This document shows positions 1 through 7,866 of a DNA stretch of 64,000 nucleotides, one piece after another. A model generated the notes under the pieces. The model was not told the origin of the DNA, made no database searches, and was given only the letters and a program-made list of their open reading frames with translations. Source of the DNA: Streptomyces liliiviolaceus (GTDB taxonomy: Bacteria > Actinomycetota > Actinomycetes > Streptomycetales > Streptomycetaceae); contig NZ_JAGPYQ010000001.1 of assembly GCF_018070025.1 (NCBI RefSeq), forward strand, positions 6,758,001 to 6,822,000, written 5' to 3'. Positions within the stretch are counted from its first letter, which is position 1; the number at the start of each line of letters is the position of its first letter. A program made the position numbers and the translations under genes.

Positions 1-566
1 GAGTTGCCCTTGCCGACGACGAGCACCCGTTGGTTGACGAGGGAGGCCGGGTCGGGGTCGAACTCGTCGTACCGCTCGGCGAGTTCGATGCCGGGGATGG
101 CCGGCTCGTTGAGGCGGGAGACGCCGGTCGCCACGACGAGCCGCCGTGCCTGCCAGTCCTGGCCTGCGGCGTCGCGGAGCGTGAACACGCCGTCCGCGCG
201 GGAGACCCGGACGACGTCCGTGCCGTACTCGACCCGGACGCCGGTACGGTCGGCGAAGTCGGCCAGGTAGCGTACGAAATCGTCGGCTCGGGGGAAGTAC
301 TCCTCGCTGTACCGGGTGAACAGCAGGTCCGGGTCGCCGCTGAGGAGCGAGTTCCAGTCCATCCGGAGGTTGAGTTCGGGGTCGGTGTAGCCGGTGTTCA
401 CCTTGTTGATCGATATCAGCTGTCGATGTCGGGGGAACCTGGTGAAGAACGTGCCGGGCCCCTCTCCCCGCTCCAGGACGAGGTAGTCCCGTCCGTCACG
501 TTCCAGGAGAGCGGCGAGCTGAAGTCCGGCCGGTCCGGCCCCGATGATCAGGTAATCGCGCACCAT
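1..566 (-). CDS. Flavin-containing monooxygenase, FOXRED2-like (paralogue 1, 3' end cut by window edge)
   Basis: The first 188 codons of an FAD/NAD(P)H oxidoreductase are visible; the rest lies left of base 1. The N-terminus MVRDYLIIGAGPAGLQ carries the GxGxxG dinucleotide motif. The segments FPRHRQLISINK and MDWNSLLSGDPDLLFTRYS are shared almost word for word with the monooxygenase at 4574-6184 and resemble eukaryotic FOXRED2. The ATG at 566 is chosen because it aligns with its paralogue and because the promoter elements sit at the same distance in both. No Shine-Dalgarno is visible, so the mRNA is probably leaderless. It likely oxidises a small aromatic or amine substrate using FAD and NAD(P)H. 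The substrate cannot be read from the sequence. Confidence 0.85.
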   Translation of the reverse strand, partial: MVRDYLIIGAGPAGLQLAALLERDGRDYLVLERGEGPGTFFTRFPRHRQLISINKVNTGYTDPELNLRMDWNSLLSGDPDLLFTRYSEEYFPRADDFVRYLADFADRTGVRVEYGTDVVRVSRADGVFTLRDAAGQDWQARRLVVATGVSRLNEPAIPGIELAERYDEFDPDPASLVNQRVLVVGKGN

Positions 567-608
567 GGGCGGGACGTTAGTGCCGCCAGATCAGAAGGCT
601 CTGAGATT
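567..608 (-). promoter_or_regulatory. Leaderless promoter and imperfect palindrome of monooxygenase paralogue 1
   Basis: On the minus strand TAACGT lies at -13 to -8 from the ATG, a position that fits a -10 box of a leaderless transcript. The imperfect palindrome CAGAAGGCTCTG (592-603), followed by AGATT, has its near edge 26 bases from the start. The same elements at the same distances precede the second monooxygenase and the lyase around 6185-6246. This suggests one shared regulator. Confidence 0.55.
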
Positions 609-609
609 G

Positions 610-755
610 CCGGCCGACGACTGCCGACTGTCGGCTGTCGGCTGCCGGTTGCCGGTTGCCGGTTGCCGGTTGCCGACTGTCGGCTGCCGGCCGTCGCGGC
701 CCGGGCCGCGGCGGATCAGGCGTGCACGGGCCCGCCGCGGATCAGGCGTGCACGG
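610..755. repeat. Heptamer tandem repeat and 26-bp duplication over the antiporter 3' end
   Basis: Four exact GCCGGTT heptamers run from 644 to 671 among GTCGGCT variants. Next to them the 19-mer GCGGATCAGGCGTGCACGG occurs at 711-729 and again at 737-755, a 26-bp spacing. The second copy contains the antiporter stop codon and its last residues. Slippage-type expansion is likely. The repeats also separate the antiporter operon from the promoter of the next gene. Confidence 0.7.
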
Positions 756-2091
756 ACCCCGCCCCGGTCGAGGTCGAGGAGGGGGCCTCCGTGTCGGCGG
801 TCTTCTCCGTCGGGGACATACGGCGTTCGATGTGCTCGGGCAGGGCCAGCCGGTACAGCGGCACGGCACCCGCGGTGGTGAGCACCGCGACCAGGACGAG
901 CATGGAGAAGACGTTCTTGTTGATCATGCCTTGGGCGAGGCCGATGTTGATGAAGATCAGGATCATCAGGCCGCGGGCGTTCATCAGGGCGCCCACCGCC
1001 CACGACTCACGCCGGCTGAAACCGATGCCGCGCATGGCGAGGGCGCACCCGATGTACTTGCCGGTGAACCCGGCCGCGAGGATCAGCAGGAACATGCCGA
1101 ACATGGCCCAGCCGGTGACTCCGCCCAGTTCGGTGTTGAGGCCGGAGAAGGTGAAGAAGACGGGCAGGAGCAGCACGCAGACGAGGTCCATCATGCGGCT
1201 GTGCAGAGCCTGGCGGAAAGCCTCGTTCCTGGGCATGGCCAGTCCGGCGACGAAGCCTCCGAAGACCGAGTAGATGCCGATCCAATCGGTGAACCAGCCG
1301 GCGAGCAGCACGATGCCGACGACGAGGTACATCTGGTCGAAGCCGAACAGGCCGGTGCGCTCGACCCGTTCGCCCATCGGACGCAGCAGCCGCGCCACGA
1401 CGGTGAGCATCACGACGGTGAAGAGGACGGTGAGGCCGATGGTCCGCAGGGCGTGCGGCAGTCCGGCGCCGGTGTGCATGGCGGACAGCACGGCGAGGAA
1501 GCACCAGGCCGCGGCGTCGTCGACGGAGGCGCCCAGGAGGGTCATGCGGCCGAGCGGCGAGTTCTCCAGTCCGCGTTCGTAGAGGATGCGGGCGAGCATC
1601 GGGAAGGCGGTGATGGACAGGGCGCCGCCGAGGAAGAGGGCGAACTCGAAGGAGGAGACGTCGGGTTCGGAGAGGCGGTCGTGGAGGAGATAGCCCGTCG
1701 CGGCGCCGAGCAGCAGCGAGGGGACGATGCCGGACACGGCCAGCACGGCCGCGTTCTTGGTGTCCTTCCTGCCGTTTCCCGCCGTGCGGTCGAGGCCGAC
1801 GCCGACCAGGAACATGAAGAGGGTCAGGCCGAGGGTGCTCAGCACGTACAGGATGGGTTTCACCTCTGGGGTGAAGACGGCTTTCTGGGCCTCGGGGAAG
1901 AGGGCGCCGAACAGCGTGGGGCCCAGCAGGACGCCGGCCACCATCTCGCCGAGCACGCGTGGCTGCTTCACCCACAGGGCGAGACGGCCGCAGACGGCGG
2001 ACGCGGCGAGGATGATCACGATGGCGGGCAGGACGCGCAGGACGAGTTCGAGGTTCTTGTCGGTGGTGGCTGCCAGGAAGGTCGTGGACAC
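742..2091 (-). CDS. Cation:proton antiporter, CPA2/KefB-like
   Basis: A 449-residue polytopic membrane protein of the monovalent cation:proton antiporter-2 family. Hydrophobic helices fill almost the whole length, with the family's GEMVAGVLLGPTLFG segment near the N-terminus and a short hydrophilic tail; no RCK/TrkA nucleotide-binding domain is attached. It probably exchanges Na+ or K+ for H+ at the cytoplasmic membrane. The start is GTG at 2091 with AGGAG seven bases upstream. It follows the P450 gene by 18 bp on the same strand, so it is likely the last gene of the operon that starts at 6184. A role in pH homeostasis or efflux for the pathway is inference. Confidence 0.85.
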   Translation of the reverse strand: MSTTFLAATTDKNLELVLRVLPAIVIILAASAVCGRLALWVKQPRVLGEMVAGVLLGPTLFGALFPEAQKAVFTPEVKPILYVLSTLGLTLFMFLVGVGLDRTAGNGRKDTKNAAVLAVSGIVPSLLLGAATGYLLHDRLSEPDVSSFEFALFLGGALSITAFPMLARILYERGLENSPLGRMTLLGASVDDAAAWCFLAVLSAMHTGAGLPHALRTIGLTVLFTVVMLTVVARLLRPMGERVERTGLFGFDQMYLVVGIVLLAGWFTDWIGIYSVFGGFVAGLAMPRNEAFRQALHSRMMDLVCVLLLPVFFTFSGLNTELGGVTGWAMFGMFLLILAAGFTGKYIGCALAMRGIGFSRRESWAVGALMNARGLMILIFINIGLAQGMINKNVFSMLVLVAVLTTAGAVPLYRLALPEHIERRMSPTEKTADTEAPSSTSTGAGSVHA

Positions 2092-2109
2092 GGCGGGCTC
2101 CTGTGGTCG

Positions 2110-3510
2110 TCAGCGACGTGCGGGGACGTGCGGCGAGGGCCCGGGACCACGGCCTCGGTCGGCCGGGCAGCCGCCGGGCGGATGCTCTTCGAAGTAGCGG
2201 CCCGCGAGTCGCTGCCGGCGGGCGTGCAGCACCATGACCGTGCCCAGGACCAGTTGCCGGACGCCGCGGGTGACGTCCTCCACCGCGTTCCGCGTCCGCA
2301 CATAGCGGCGCAGGGCGTCGAGTCGGCGTGGCTGGGGAGACAGGTCACGGGGGATGAGCAGACAGGGGGCGCGGTGCGGGATCGACCGGGTGTGCGGGGC
2401 GGTCGAGTCCAGCCGGAACCGGCGCAGCACCTCCCGTACCGCGGCGCGCAGCACCAGCGGGGACAGCCGCCAGGCCGGGCAGGGCCGGTTCGCCGCCACG
2501 CCGTACGGGATGTGGTGGGCGTCCTTGACGGAGAGGGCGGCCCAGCGGTCCGGGTCGAACGCGTCGGGCCGGTCGTAGCCGGTGGCGTGGTAGCCGGGGT
2601 AGCTGAAACAGACCACGGTGCCGGGCGGCAGCACGGTGTCCTCGTCGAGCGGGATCTCGCCGGTGGTGATGCGGTGCGCGATGCCGAACAGCGGGTACAG
2701 CCGCATCGTCTCGTCGAGCACCCGCGTCAAGTACCGGTCGTCCTCGGTGTCGTCCAGGACGCGCCGCTGCACCTCGGGGTGGCGGGCCAGCGCGAGCAGG
2801 ACGTGCGCGGTCGCCTCCGACAGCTGCACGACGGCCGTGTTGAACATCGTTCCTTGCAGGTAGTGCACCTGCTCCGCCGCCGACAGCGTCTTCGGCAGCG
2901 GGTACGGCACCTCGCCGGCCGCGACTTTCGCGCTCAGGTACTCCGTCAGCCGGGCCCGGCGCCTCGGATGGCGCAGCCCGGTGCATTTCAGCGCGCTGAC
3001 CACGTCGTCGGCGTGTGCGGTGATCAGGTCCCGGGCGCGGGGCGGGCACGGCTCCTTGAACACCAGCTCGTAGCAGAACTCGGCCCAGGCGGGCATCACC
3101 AGGTCCCGCAGGCGTATGAGGCTGATGCGCCCGTCCGGGACCGTGTCCAGGGTCCGGGCGACGGCGCGCGTGGCCGCCGCCGTGAGGTCGTCCGAGGTTC
3201 CGGCCAGCATCCGCCGGGTCGTGGCGGCCACGTCCTCGTACCGCTCACCGGGTTCCAGGTGTTCCTGGTGCACCTCGGGGCCCGGGGACAGCCAGTACCA
3301 GAACAGATCGGACAGGCCCGCCCCGGCGCTGCGCCCGTTCGCCGCCGGGTGCGCGTAGACGCGTTCGAACACCTCCGGCCCGTGGACGGCGCTGGGCAGG
3401 GTCACCGCGCGGTCGCCGTTGGCCCTCTCGAAGATGCGGCCGCGCAGTGCCACCACCCCGCGCGGCAGCCACCAGGTGTCCGCCGTGGCCGGCTTCGTGC
3501 CGCCTCTCAC
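2110..3510 (-). CDS. Cytochrome P450
   Basis: A 466-residue heme monooxygenase. The K-helix ExxR motif ETMR is at about 267-270. The heme-ligand loop PYGVAANRPCPAW places the thiolate Cys at about 344. That loop departs from the usual FxxGxxxCxG pattern, with Pro-Ala after the Cys. The I-helix region contains GTMFNTAVVQLSEAT rather than the common AGxDT, so oxygen activation may be unusual. The GTG start at 3510 overlaps the TGA of the upstream alpha-hydroxy-acid oxidase (GTGA), showing translational coupling. Redox partners are not encoded nearby. It probably hydroxylates an intermediate of the aromatic pathway of this operon. Confidence 0.85.
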   Translation of the reverse strand: MRGGTKPATADTWWLPRGVVALRGRIFERANGDRAVTLPSAVHGPEVFERVYAHPAANGRSAGAGLSDLFWYWLSPGPEVHQEHLEPGERYEDVAATTRRMLAGTSDDLTAAATRAVARTLDTVPDGRISLIRLRDLVMPAWAEFCYELVFKEPCPPRARDLITAHADDVVSALKCTGLRHPRRRARLTEYLSAKVAAGEVPYPLPKTLSAAEQVHYLQGTMFNTAVVQLSEATAHVLLALARHPEVQRRVLDDTEDDRYLTRVLDETMRLYPLFGIAHRITTGEIPLDEDTVLPPGTVVCFSYPGYHATGYDRPDAFDPDRWAALSVKDAHHIPYGVAANRPCPAWRLSPLVLRAAVREVLRRFRLDSTAPHTRSIPHRAPCLLIPRDLSPQPRRLDALRRYVRTRNAVEDVTRGVRQLVLGTVMVLHARRQRLAGRYFEEHPPGGCPADRGRGPGPSPHVPARR

Positions 3511-4577
3511 CGTGTCTCTCCCCTGCGGACGACCATGTCCTTCGTCAGATCGGCGTTGCGGCGCCCTCCGCACAGCGCGAGCGTGTGGTCGTACTCGTCG
3601 CGCAGTGTCGCCAGCACCGCGCGGACCCCGGCCTCTCCCTCGGCGGCCAGGCCCCACATCACGGGGCGTCCCACGCCGACGGCCGTCGCGCCCAGTGCCA
3701 GCGCGACGGCGATGTCGCTGCCACGGCGCACCCCGCCGTCCATCAGCACGGGGGTCCTGCCCGCGACGGCGTCGACGACCGCCGGCAGGCAGTCCAGGGC
3801 GGCCGGGACGGCGTCGCACTGACGGCCCCCGTGGTTGGAGACGATCACCCCGCTCGCGCCGTGCCCGAGGGCCAGCCGCGCGTCCGCCGGGTGCAGGATT
3901 CCCTTGACCAGTACGGGGAGCGCTGTCATGCGCGCCAGCTCGGCGAAGTCCCGCCAGGTCGGTGCCGCCGACATGGGGATGTCCGTGAGGGTGCCGGGCG
4001 GGGCGCCGGGCAGATCGCGCATGTTCTCCGCGGCGTGGCCCGGCGGCAGATCGGTGAAGCCGTTGCGCAGATCCCTGGTGTGCCGGCCGAACACCGCCGA
4101 GTCGACGGTGACCACCAGGGCCGTGCAGCCCGCCTGTTCGGCGCGCCGCACGAGCGCTTCGGTGACCTCCCGGCGGGGGTGCAGGTACAGCTGGAACCAC
4201 ACCGCCGGGTCCGGGGCCGCCTCGCGGGCCGCGGCGACGACGGCGTCGACGGCCGTGGTGGCGGCCGTACCCGTCACCAGGACGGCTCCTTCGGCCGCGG
4301 CGGCACGGGCCGTGGCGCGCTCGCCGTCCGGATGCATCAGCCGGTGGAAGGCGGTGGGCGCGACGAACACCGGCGCGGCCCGCCGGGCACCCGGCAGCCG
4401 GACGGTGGTGTCCCGTGTCTCGCTGCCGCACAGGATCCGGGGCAGCAGCAGATACCGGTCGAAGGCCGACTCGTTGGCGGACAGGACGCGTTCCTCGTCC
4501 GCCCCGCCCGCCACGTAGTCGTAGTGGACGGGGTCCAGCGTCTTGCGTGCCGCGTCGTGCAGCGCGCGCAGGGTCAC
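3507..4577 (-). CDS. FMN-dependent alpha-hydroxy-acid oxidase/dehydrogenase
   Basis: A 356-residue TIM-barrel flavoenzyme of the glycolate oxidase / mandelate dehydrogenase family. The N-terminal HYDYVAGGADEE and the catalytic loop SNHGGRQCD (His about 249, Arg about 252) match the family, as does the FMN-binding DGGVRRGSDIAVALALGA segment. It oxidises a 2-hydroxy acid to a 2-oxo acid. An aryl substrate such as a mandelate or aryl-lactate is plausible, because in actinomycetes this family includes the 4-hydroxymandelate oxidases of hydroxyphenylglycine synthesis. The ATG overlaps the stop of the upstream monooxygenase by 4 bp, and the P450 start overlaps its own stop, so the three genes are one transcription unit. 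Confidence 0.88.
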   Translation of the reverse strand: MTLRALHDAARKTLDPVHYDYVAGGADEERVLSANESAFDRYLLLPRILCGSETRDTTVRLPGARRAAPVFVAPTAFHRLMHPDGERATARAAAAEGAVLVTGTAATTAVDAVVAAAREAAPDPAVWFQLYLHPRREVTEALVRRAEQAGCTALVVTVDSAVFGRHTRDLRNGFTDLPPGHAAENMRDLPGAPPGTLTDIPMSAAPTWRDFAELARMTALPVLVKGILHPADARLALGHGASGVIVSNHGGRQCDAVPAALDCLPAVVDAVAGRTPVLMDGGVRRGSDIAVALALGATAVGVGRPVMWGLAAEGEAGVRAVLATLRDEYDHTLALCGGRRNADLTKDMVVRRGETR

Positions 4578-6184
4578 GGTGTCACCGGGGCGACGGCGGC
4601 GAGGCGGTCGGCGAGGAACGCGAGCAGGGGCGCGCGGTGGAACTCCTCACTGTCCCACTCGTTCTCCAGGTTCTCCGTCATGTGGTGCTCGGCGACGAAC
4701 GCACCGGCCCGGTACCAGCGGACGACCGGATGCAGGTACCGGCCGTCCAGACCGCCCGTGTCCTGCTGCGACTTGCGCGCCGCGGTGACGTCGAAGGGGT
4801 CCACCCGGTCGTGGTCGGCCCCGTACTCCAGGGTGATCACCGCGTGGGCGTCCACCTGCCCGAAGTCTCCCGCGCGTACGGCGCCGGGCACATGGCGGAC
4901 CGGTACCTCCTCCGCGTAGCGCAGGGTGCCGTCCGGGTCGACGAGCAGCAGGTCGCCCAGGACGGCGAACTGCTGCCACAGCGCCGAGGACCGGTTGACG
5001 CGGGCGACGACCGCGTCGGCGGCCCGCTCGGCGGTCTCGCCCAGCTCCGTCACCGGCCAGGCCTCGCCGTGGTGGCGGGTACGCAGCACGCGGTGCAGGG
5101 CGCGGACCGCGTAGCGGAAACCGTGGATGAAGCCGGTGGTGGACTTCTTGAAGTCGGGGCCCTGTGTCAGTGTCCCGGCGAAGTACAGGCCGGGCACGTT
5201 GGTCGACTCCCCGACCGGGGTGAGGGCGGGGAAGCGTCCGTCGACGATCAGTTCGGGGACAGAGCCGGCGTCGAAGATCGAGGCGTCGAAGCGGAATCCG
5301 GTGGCGACGATCACCCGGTCGTAGTGGAGGTCCTTGACCACCTCGTCGACCCGCTCGAAGGACACCGGCACGCAGAAGCCGTCCGCCTCCCGGCGGATCT
5401 CCAGCACCCGGCCGTCGAGGAGCGCGTTCTGCGACTTGAGCTGATAGCTGTCGAGGAAGTTGTTGTTCACCGCGCGCAGATGACCCACGTAGTGCGACTT
5501 CCACGCCAGCCGCAGGGAACCCGATCCGACGAGGTGGATGACCGCCGCGCTCTCCATCAGGCTGTCGGCCGTCTCGAACGCGGAGTTGCCCCGCCCGATG
5601 ATCAGTACGCGCTGATCGGTGAAGGAGTCCGGGTCCGGGTCGAACGTGTCGTAGCGCTCGGCCAGTTCGACGCCCGGCACGGTCGGCAGGTTCGGCTGGG
5701 AGACTCCGGTGGCGACCACGACCCGCCTGGCGCGCCACACCGTGCCGGTGTGATCGGTGACGGCGAATCCCCCGTCGCCACCATCCTGCCCGTCTCCACC
5801 GCCGTCACCGCCGTCACGGGAGATCCGCGTCACCGTGGTGTCGTACCGCACGCGCACCCCGGTCCGGGCCGCGTAGTCCGACAAGTAGCGGACCAGGTCG
5901 TCGGCCGCCGGGAAATAGCGCGGGCTGTACCGGGTGAAGAGCAGCTCCGGATCGTCGCTCAGCAGGGAGTTCCAGTCCATGCGCAGCCGTAGCTCGGGAT
6001 CGTCGTAGCCGGTGTGCACCTTGTTGATCGAGATCAGTTGGCGATGCCGGGGAAAGCGTGTGAAGAACGCGCCCGGAACGCTGCCGCGCTCCAGGACGAC
6101 GTAGTCCGCACCGTCACGCTCCAGGGAGGCGGCGAGCTGTAGTCCCGCGGGCCCCGCTCCGATGATCAGGTAGTCGTGCGCCAT
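4574..6184 (-). CDS. Flavin-containing monooxygenase, FOXRED2-like (paralogue 2)
   Basis: A 536-residue FAD/NAD(P)H monooxygenase. The FAD motif IIGAGPAG is at residues 6-13 and a second nucleotide-binding motif, LIIGRGNSAFE, sits near the middle. ATG at 6184 is preferred over an in-frame upstream codon at 6202, because it aligns with paralogue 1 (MAHDYLIIG versus MVRDYLIIG) and fixes identical promoter spacing. A Gly/Asp-rich insert (about residues 126-140) is encoded by short repeats. It opens the operon monooxygenase - hydroxy-acid oxidase - P450 - antiporter. Having two copies of this enzyme in one locus suggests two successive oxidations or two substrates. The substrate is unknown. Confidence 0.88.
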   Translation of the reverse strand: MAHDYLIIGAGPAGLQLAASLERDGADYVVLERGSVPGAFFTRFPRHRQLISINKVHTGYDDPELRLRMDWNSLLSDDPELLFTRYSPRYFPAADDLVRYLSDYAARTGVRVRYDTTVTRISRDGGDGGGDGQDGGDGGFAVTDHTGTVWRARRVVVATGVSQPNLPTVPGVELAERYDTFDPDPDSFTDQRVLIIGRGNSAFETADSLMESAAVIHLVGSGSLRLAWKSHYVGHLRAVNNNFLDSYQLKSQNALLDGRVLEIRREADGFCVPVSFERVDEVVKDLHYDRVIVATGFRFDASIFDAGSVPELIVDGRFPALTPVGESTNVPGLYFAGTLTQGPDFKKSTTGFIHGFRYAVRALHRVLRTRHHGEAWPVTELGETAERAADAVVARVNRSSALWQQFAVLGDLLLVDPDGTLRYAEEVPVRHVPGAVRAGDFGQVDAHAVITLEYGADHDRVDPFDVTAARKSQQDTGGLDGRYLHPVVRWYRAGAFVAEHHMTENLENEWDSEEFHRAPLLAFLADRLAAVAPVTP

Positions 6185-6246
6185 GGCCCGGAAGCTATCC
6201 ACCGGATTTCAGAGCGCTCTGAGATTCCCCGCCTAGCTTCTCGGGT
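6185..6246. promoter_or_regulatory. Symmetric divergent leaderless promoters around a perfect palindrome
   Basis: The 62-bp gap between the start codons of the monooxygenase (6184) and lyase (6247) is centred on the perfect palindrome TCAGAGCGCTCTGA (6209-6222). A TAGCTT hexamer lies at -13 to -8 from each start (6192-6197 on minus, 6234-6239 on plus). The palindrome core edge is 26 bp from each start codon. No ribosome-binding site fits on either side. The layout fits one operator controlling two leaderless transcripts. LacI-family repressors bind cores of this GAGCGCTC type, but the regulator is not identified. Confidence 0.65.
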
Positions 6247-7866
6247 GTGCTCACCACCCTGGACACCGTCTCGCTGACCGGGCCGCTGGACTCCGCGGTC
6301 CTGCGCCGCGCGGCCGCGCCGCTCACCGTCACGGTCGACGACGTGACCCGTGCGCGCATCGACCACAGCCGGCGGCTCTTCCGCGATCTGCTGCACGGCG
6401 ACGGGGACAGCCGAATCTACGGCGCCACCACGGGTTTCGGCGCGCTCGTCGGCTATGCCGGCCGTGCCGACGAGGCCGACCAGTGCGACAACACCCTGGC
6501 CCATCTCGGCGCGGGCCAGGGCCCGGACCTGCCGCCGGCGATCGTACGCGCGGCCCTGCTGCTGCGCGCCCGGTCCCTCGCGCAGGGGCTGTCCGGTGTG
6601 TCCGCCGAGGTCGTCGAACGGCTCACCGCCCTGTTCGCCACGACGTTCACCCCCGCCGTCCCGCGCTACGGCTCGGTGGGGGCGAGCGGCGACCTGATCC
6701 CGCTCGCCTATGCCACTCAGGCGCTGCGGGGCCGCGGACACGCCTATCTGGACGGCCGCCGCATGCCGGCCGCCGAGGCCCTGACCACCGCAGGTCTGCG
6801 CCCGCTGGCCCTCGACGGCCGGGACGCGCTCGCCCTGGTCAACGGCACCTCCGTCACCACCGCCGCCACGGCGCTGGCCCTAGACGGCGTCCGCGCCGCT
6901 CACCGCGCGCTGGCCACACTCACCTGTCTGCTGGCCGACCTCCTCGGCTGCGACCCCGGCTTCCTCGACGAGGATCTGCTGCGCGCCTACGGGCACCCCG
7001 GCGCGGTCCACGTCGGCGCCCGCATGCGGCACACCCTCACCGGCGTGACACCGTCCGGGACCCGGCCCCTTCAGGAGCCGTACAGCATCCGCTGTGCCCC
7101 GCAGCTGCTCGGCGCCGCGGAGGACGCCCTGCGGTACGTCGACGGCGTGGTCGCCGCGGATCTCGGCGGCGTCAGTGACAACCCGCTGTTCTTCCCCGCC
7201 GACCGGGGGACGGGGAAGGACACGGGGGCGGCCGGGGGAACGGACAGGGGGACGGACAGGGGCGCGGACGCAGGACAGGTCACCGGGCCGGGAGAAGGCG
7301 CCCGGCCGGGAGCAGGCGCCGGGCCGGGAAAGGTGGTGCACGGCGGGAACTTCTTCGGGCAGCCCGCCGCCTTCGCCGCCGACCTGTTGGCGTCCGTCAC
7401 CGCCCAGCTGGGCAATCTGGCCGAGCGCCAGCTCGACCTGCTGGTGGATCCGGCGCGCAACGGCGGGCTGCCGCCGATGCTCGCCACGGCGCCGGGCCGG
7501 GAGCACGGACTGCAGGGCGTGCAGCTGGCCACCACCTCGCTCGTCGCCGAGATCCGCCGCGCGGCGACACCGGCCGGGATGCAGAGCCTGCCGACCAACC
7601 TCCACAACCAGGACGTCGTCCCGTTCGGCACCCAGGCCGCCCTGCGCTCCTACGACATGGCGGAGCTGCTCGGCCTGCTGTGCGGGTCCCTCGCCGTCGG
7701 GCTGCGCCAGGCCGTGCACGTCGGGGCGCGCCGCCCCACCGCGCCCGGGTGCGGCGAACTGCTCGACGCCCTCGTCGCAACGGTTCCGGCGGTCGAGCGG
7801 GACCGGCCGCTGGACGCCGACGTCCGGGCCGCGGCCCGGCTGCTCCTCACCACCGACCTGCCGTGA
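6247..7866 (+). CDS. MIO-dependent aromatic amino-acid ammonia-lyase (tyrosine/phenylalanine type)
   Basis: A 539-residue member of the HAL/PAL/TAL family. Ala146-Ser147-Gly148 forms the MIO cofactor in GASGDLIPLAY, the catalytic Tyr58 lies in YGATTGFG, and the DNPLFF and GNFFGQP segments are present. At the substrate-selectivity position, His86-Leu87 replaces the Ser-His of histidine lyases. His-Leu is the pair seen in tyrosine ammonia-lyases, so p-coumarate formation from tyrosine is the best guess; an aminomutase is an alternative. A Gly/Thr/Asp-rich insert of about 40 residues (about 318-361) interrupts the conserved core just before the GNFFGQP region. The GTG start has no Shine-Dalgarno. 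The 3' end overlaps the sensor kinase by 20 bp, convergently. Confidence 0.85.
   Translation: MLTTLDTVSLTGPLDSAVLRRAAAPLTVTVDDVTRARIDHSRRLFRDLLHGDGDSRIYGATTGFGALVGYAGRADEADQCDNTLAHLGAGQGPDLPPAIVRAALLLRARSLAQGLSGVSAEVVERLTALFATTFTPAVPRYGSVGASGDLIPLAYATQALRGRGHAYLDGRRMPAAEALTTAGLRPLALDGRDALALVNGTSVTTAATALALDGVRAAHRALATLTCLLADLLGCDPGFLDEDLLRAYGHPGAVHVGARMRHTLTGVTPSGTRPLQEPYSIRCAPQLLGAAEDALRYVDGVVAADLGGVSDNPLFFPADRGTGKDTGAAGGTDRGTDRGADAGQVTGPGEGARPGAGAGPGKVVHGGNFFGQPAAFAADLLASVTAQLGNLAERQLDLLVDPARNGGLPPMLATAPGREHGLQGVQLATTSLVAEIRRAATPAGMQSLPTNLHNQDVVPFGTQAALRSYDMAELLGLLCGSLAVGLRQAVHVGARRPTAPGCGELLDALVATVPAVERDRPLDADVRAAARLLLTTDLP

Noticed and set aside
565..3822. Plus-strand frame of about 1085 codons across the antiporter and P450 genes
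   Set aside because: It is the antisense frame of well-supported minus-strand genes. The translation is Gly/Gln/His/Glu-rich with no domain, a common artefact of high-GC codon use.
6350..6697. Alternative-frame small proteins inside the lyase gene
   Set aside because: Arg/Ser-rich out-of-frame shadows with no start signal.
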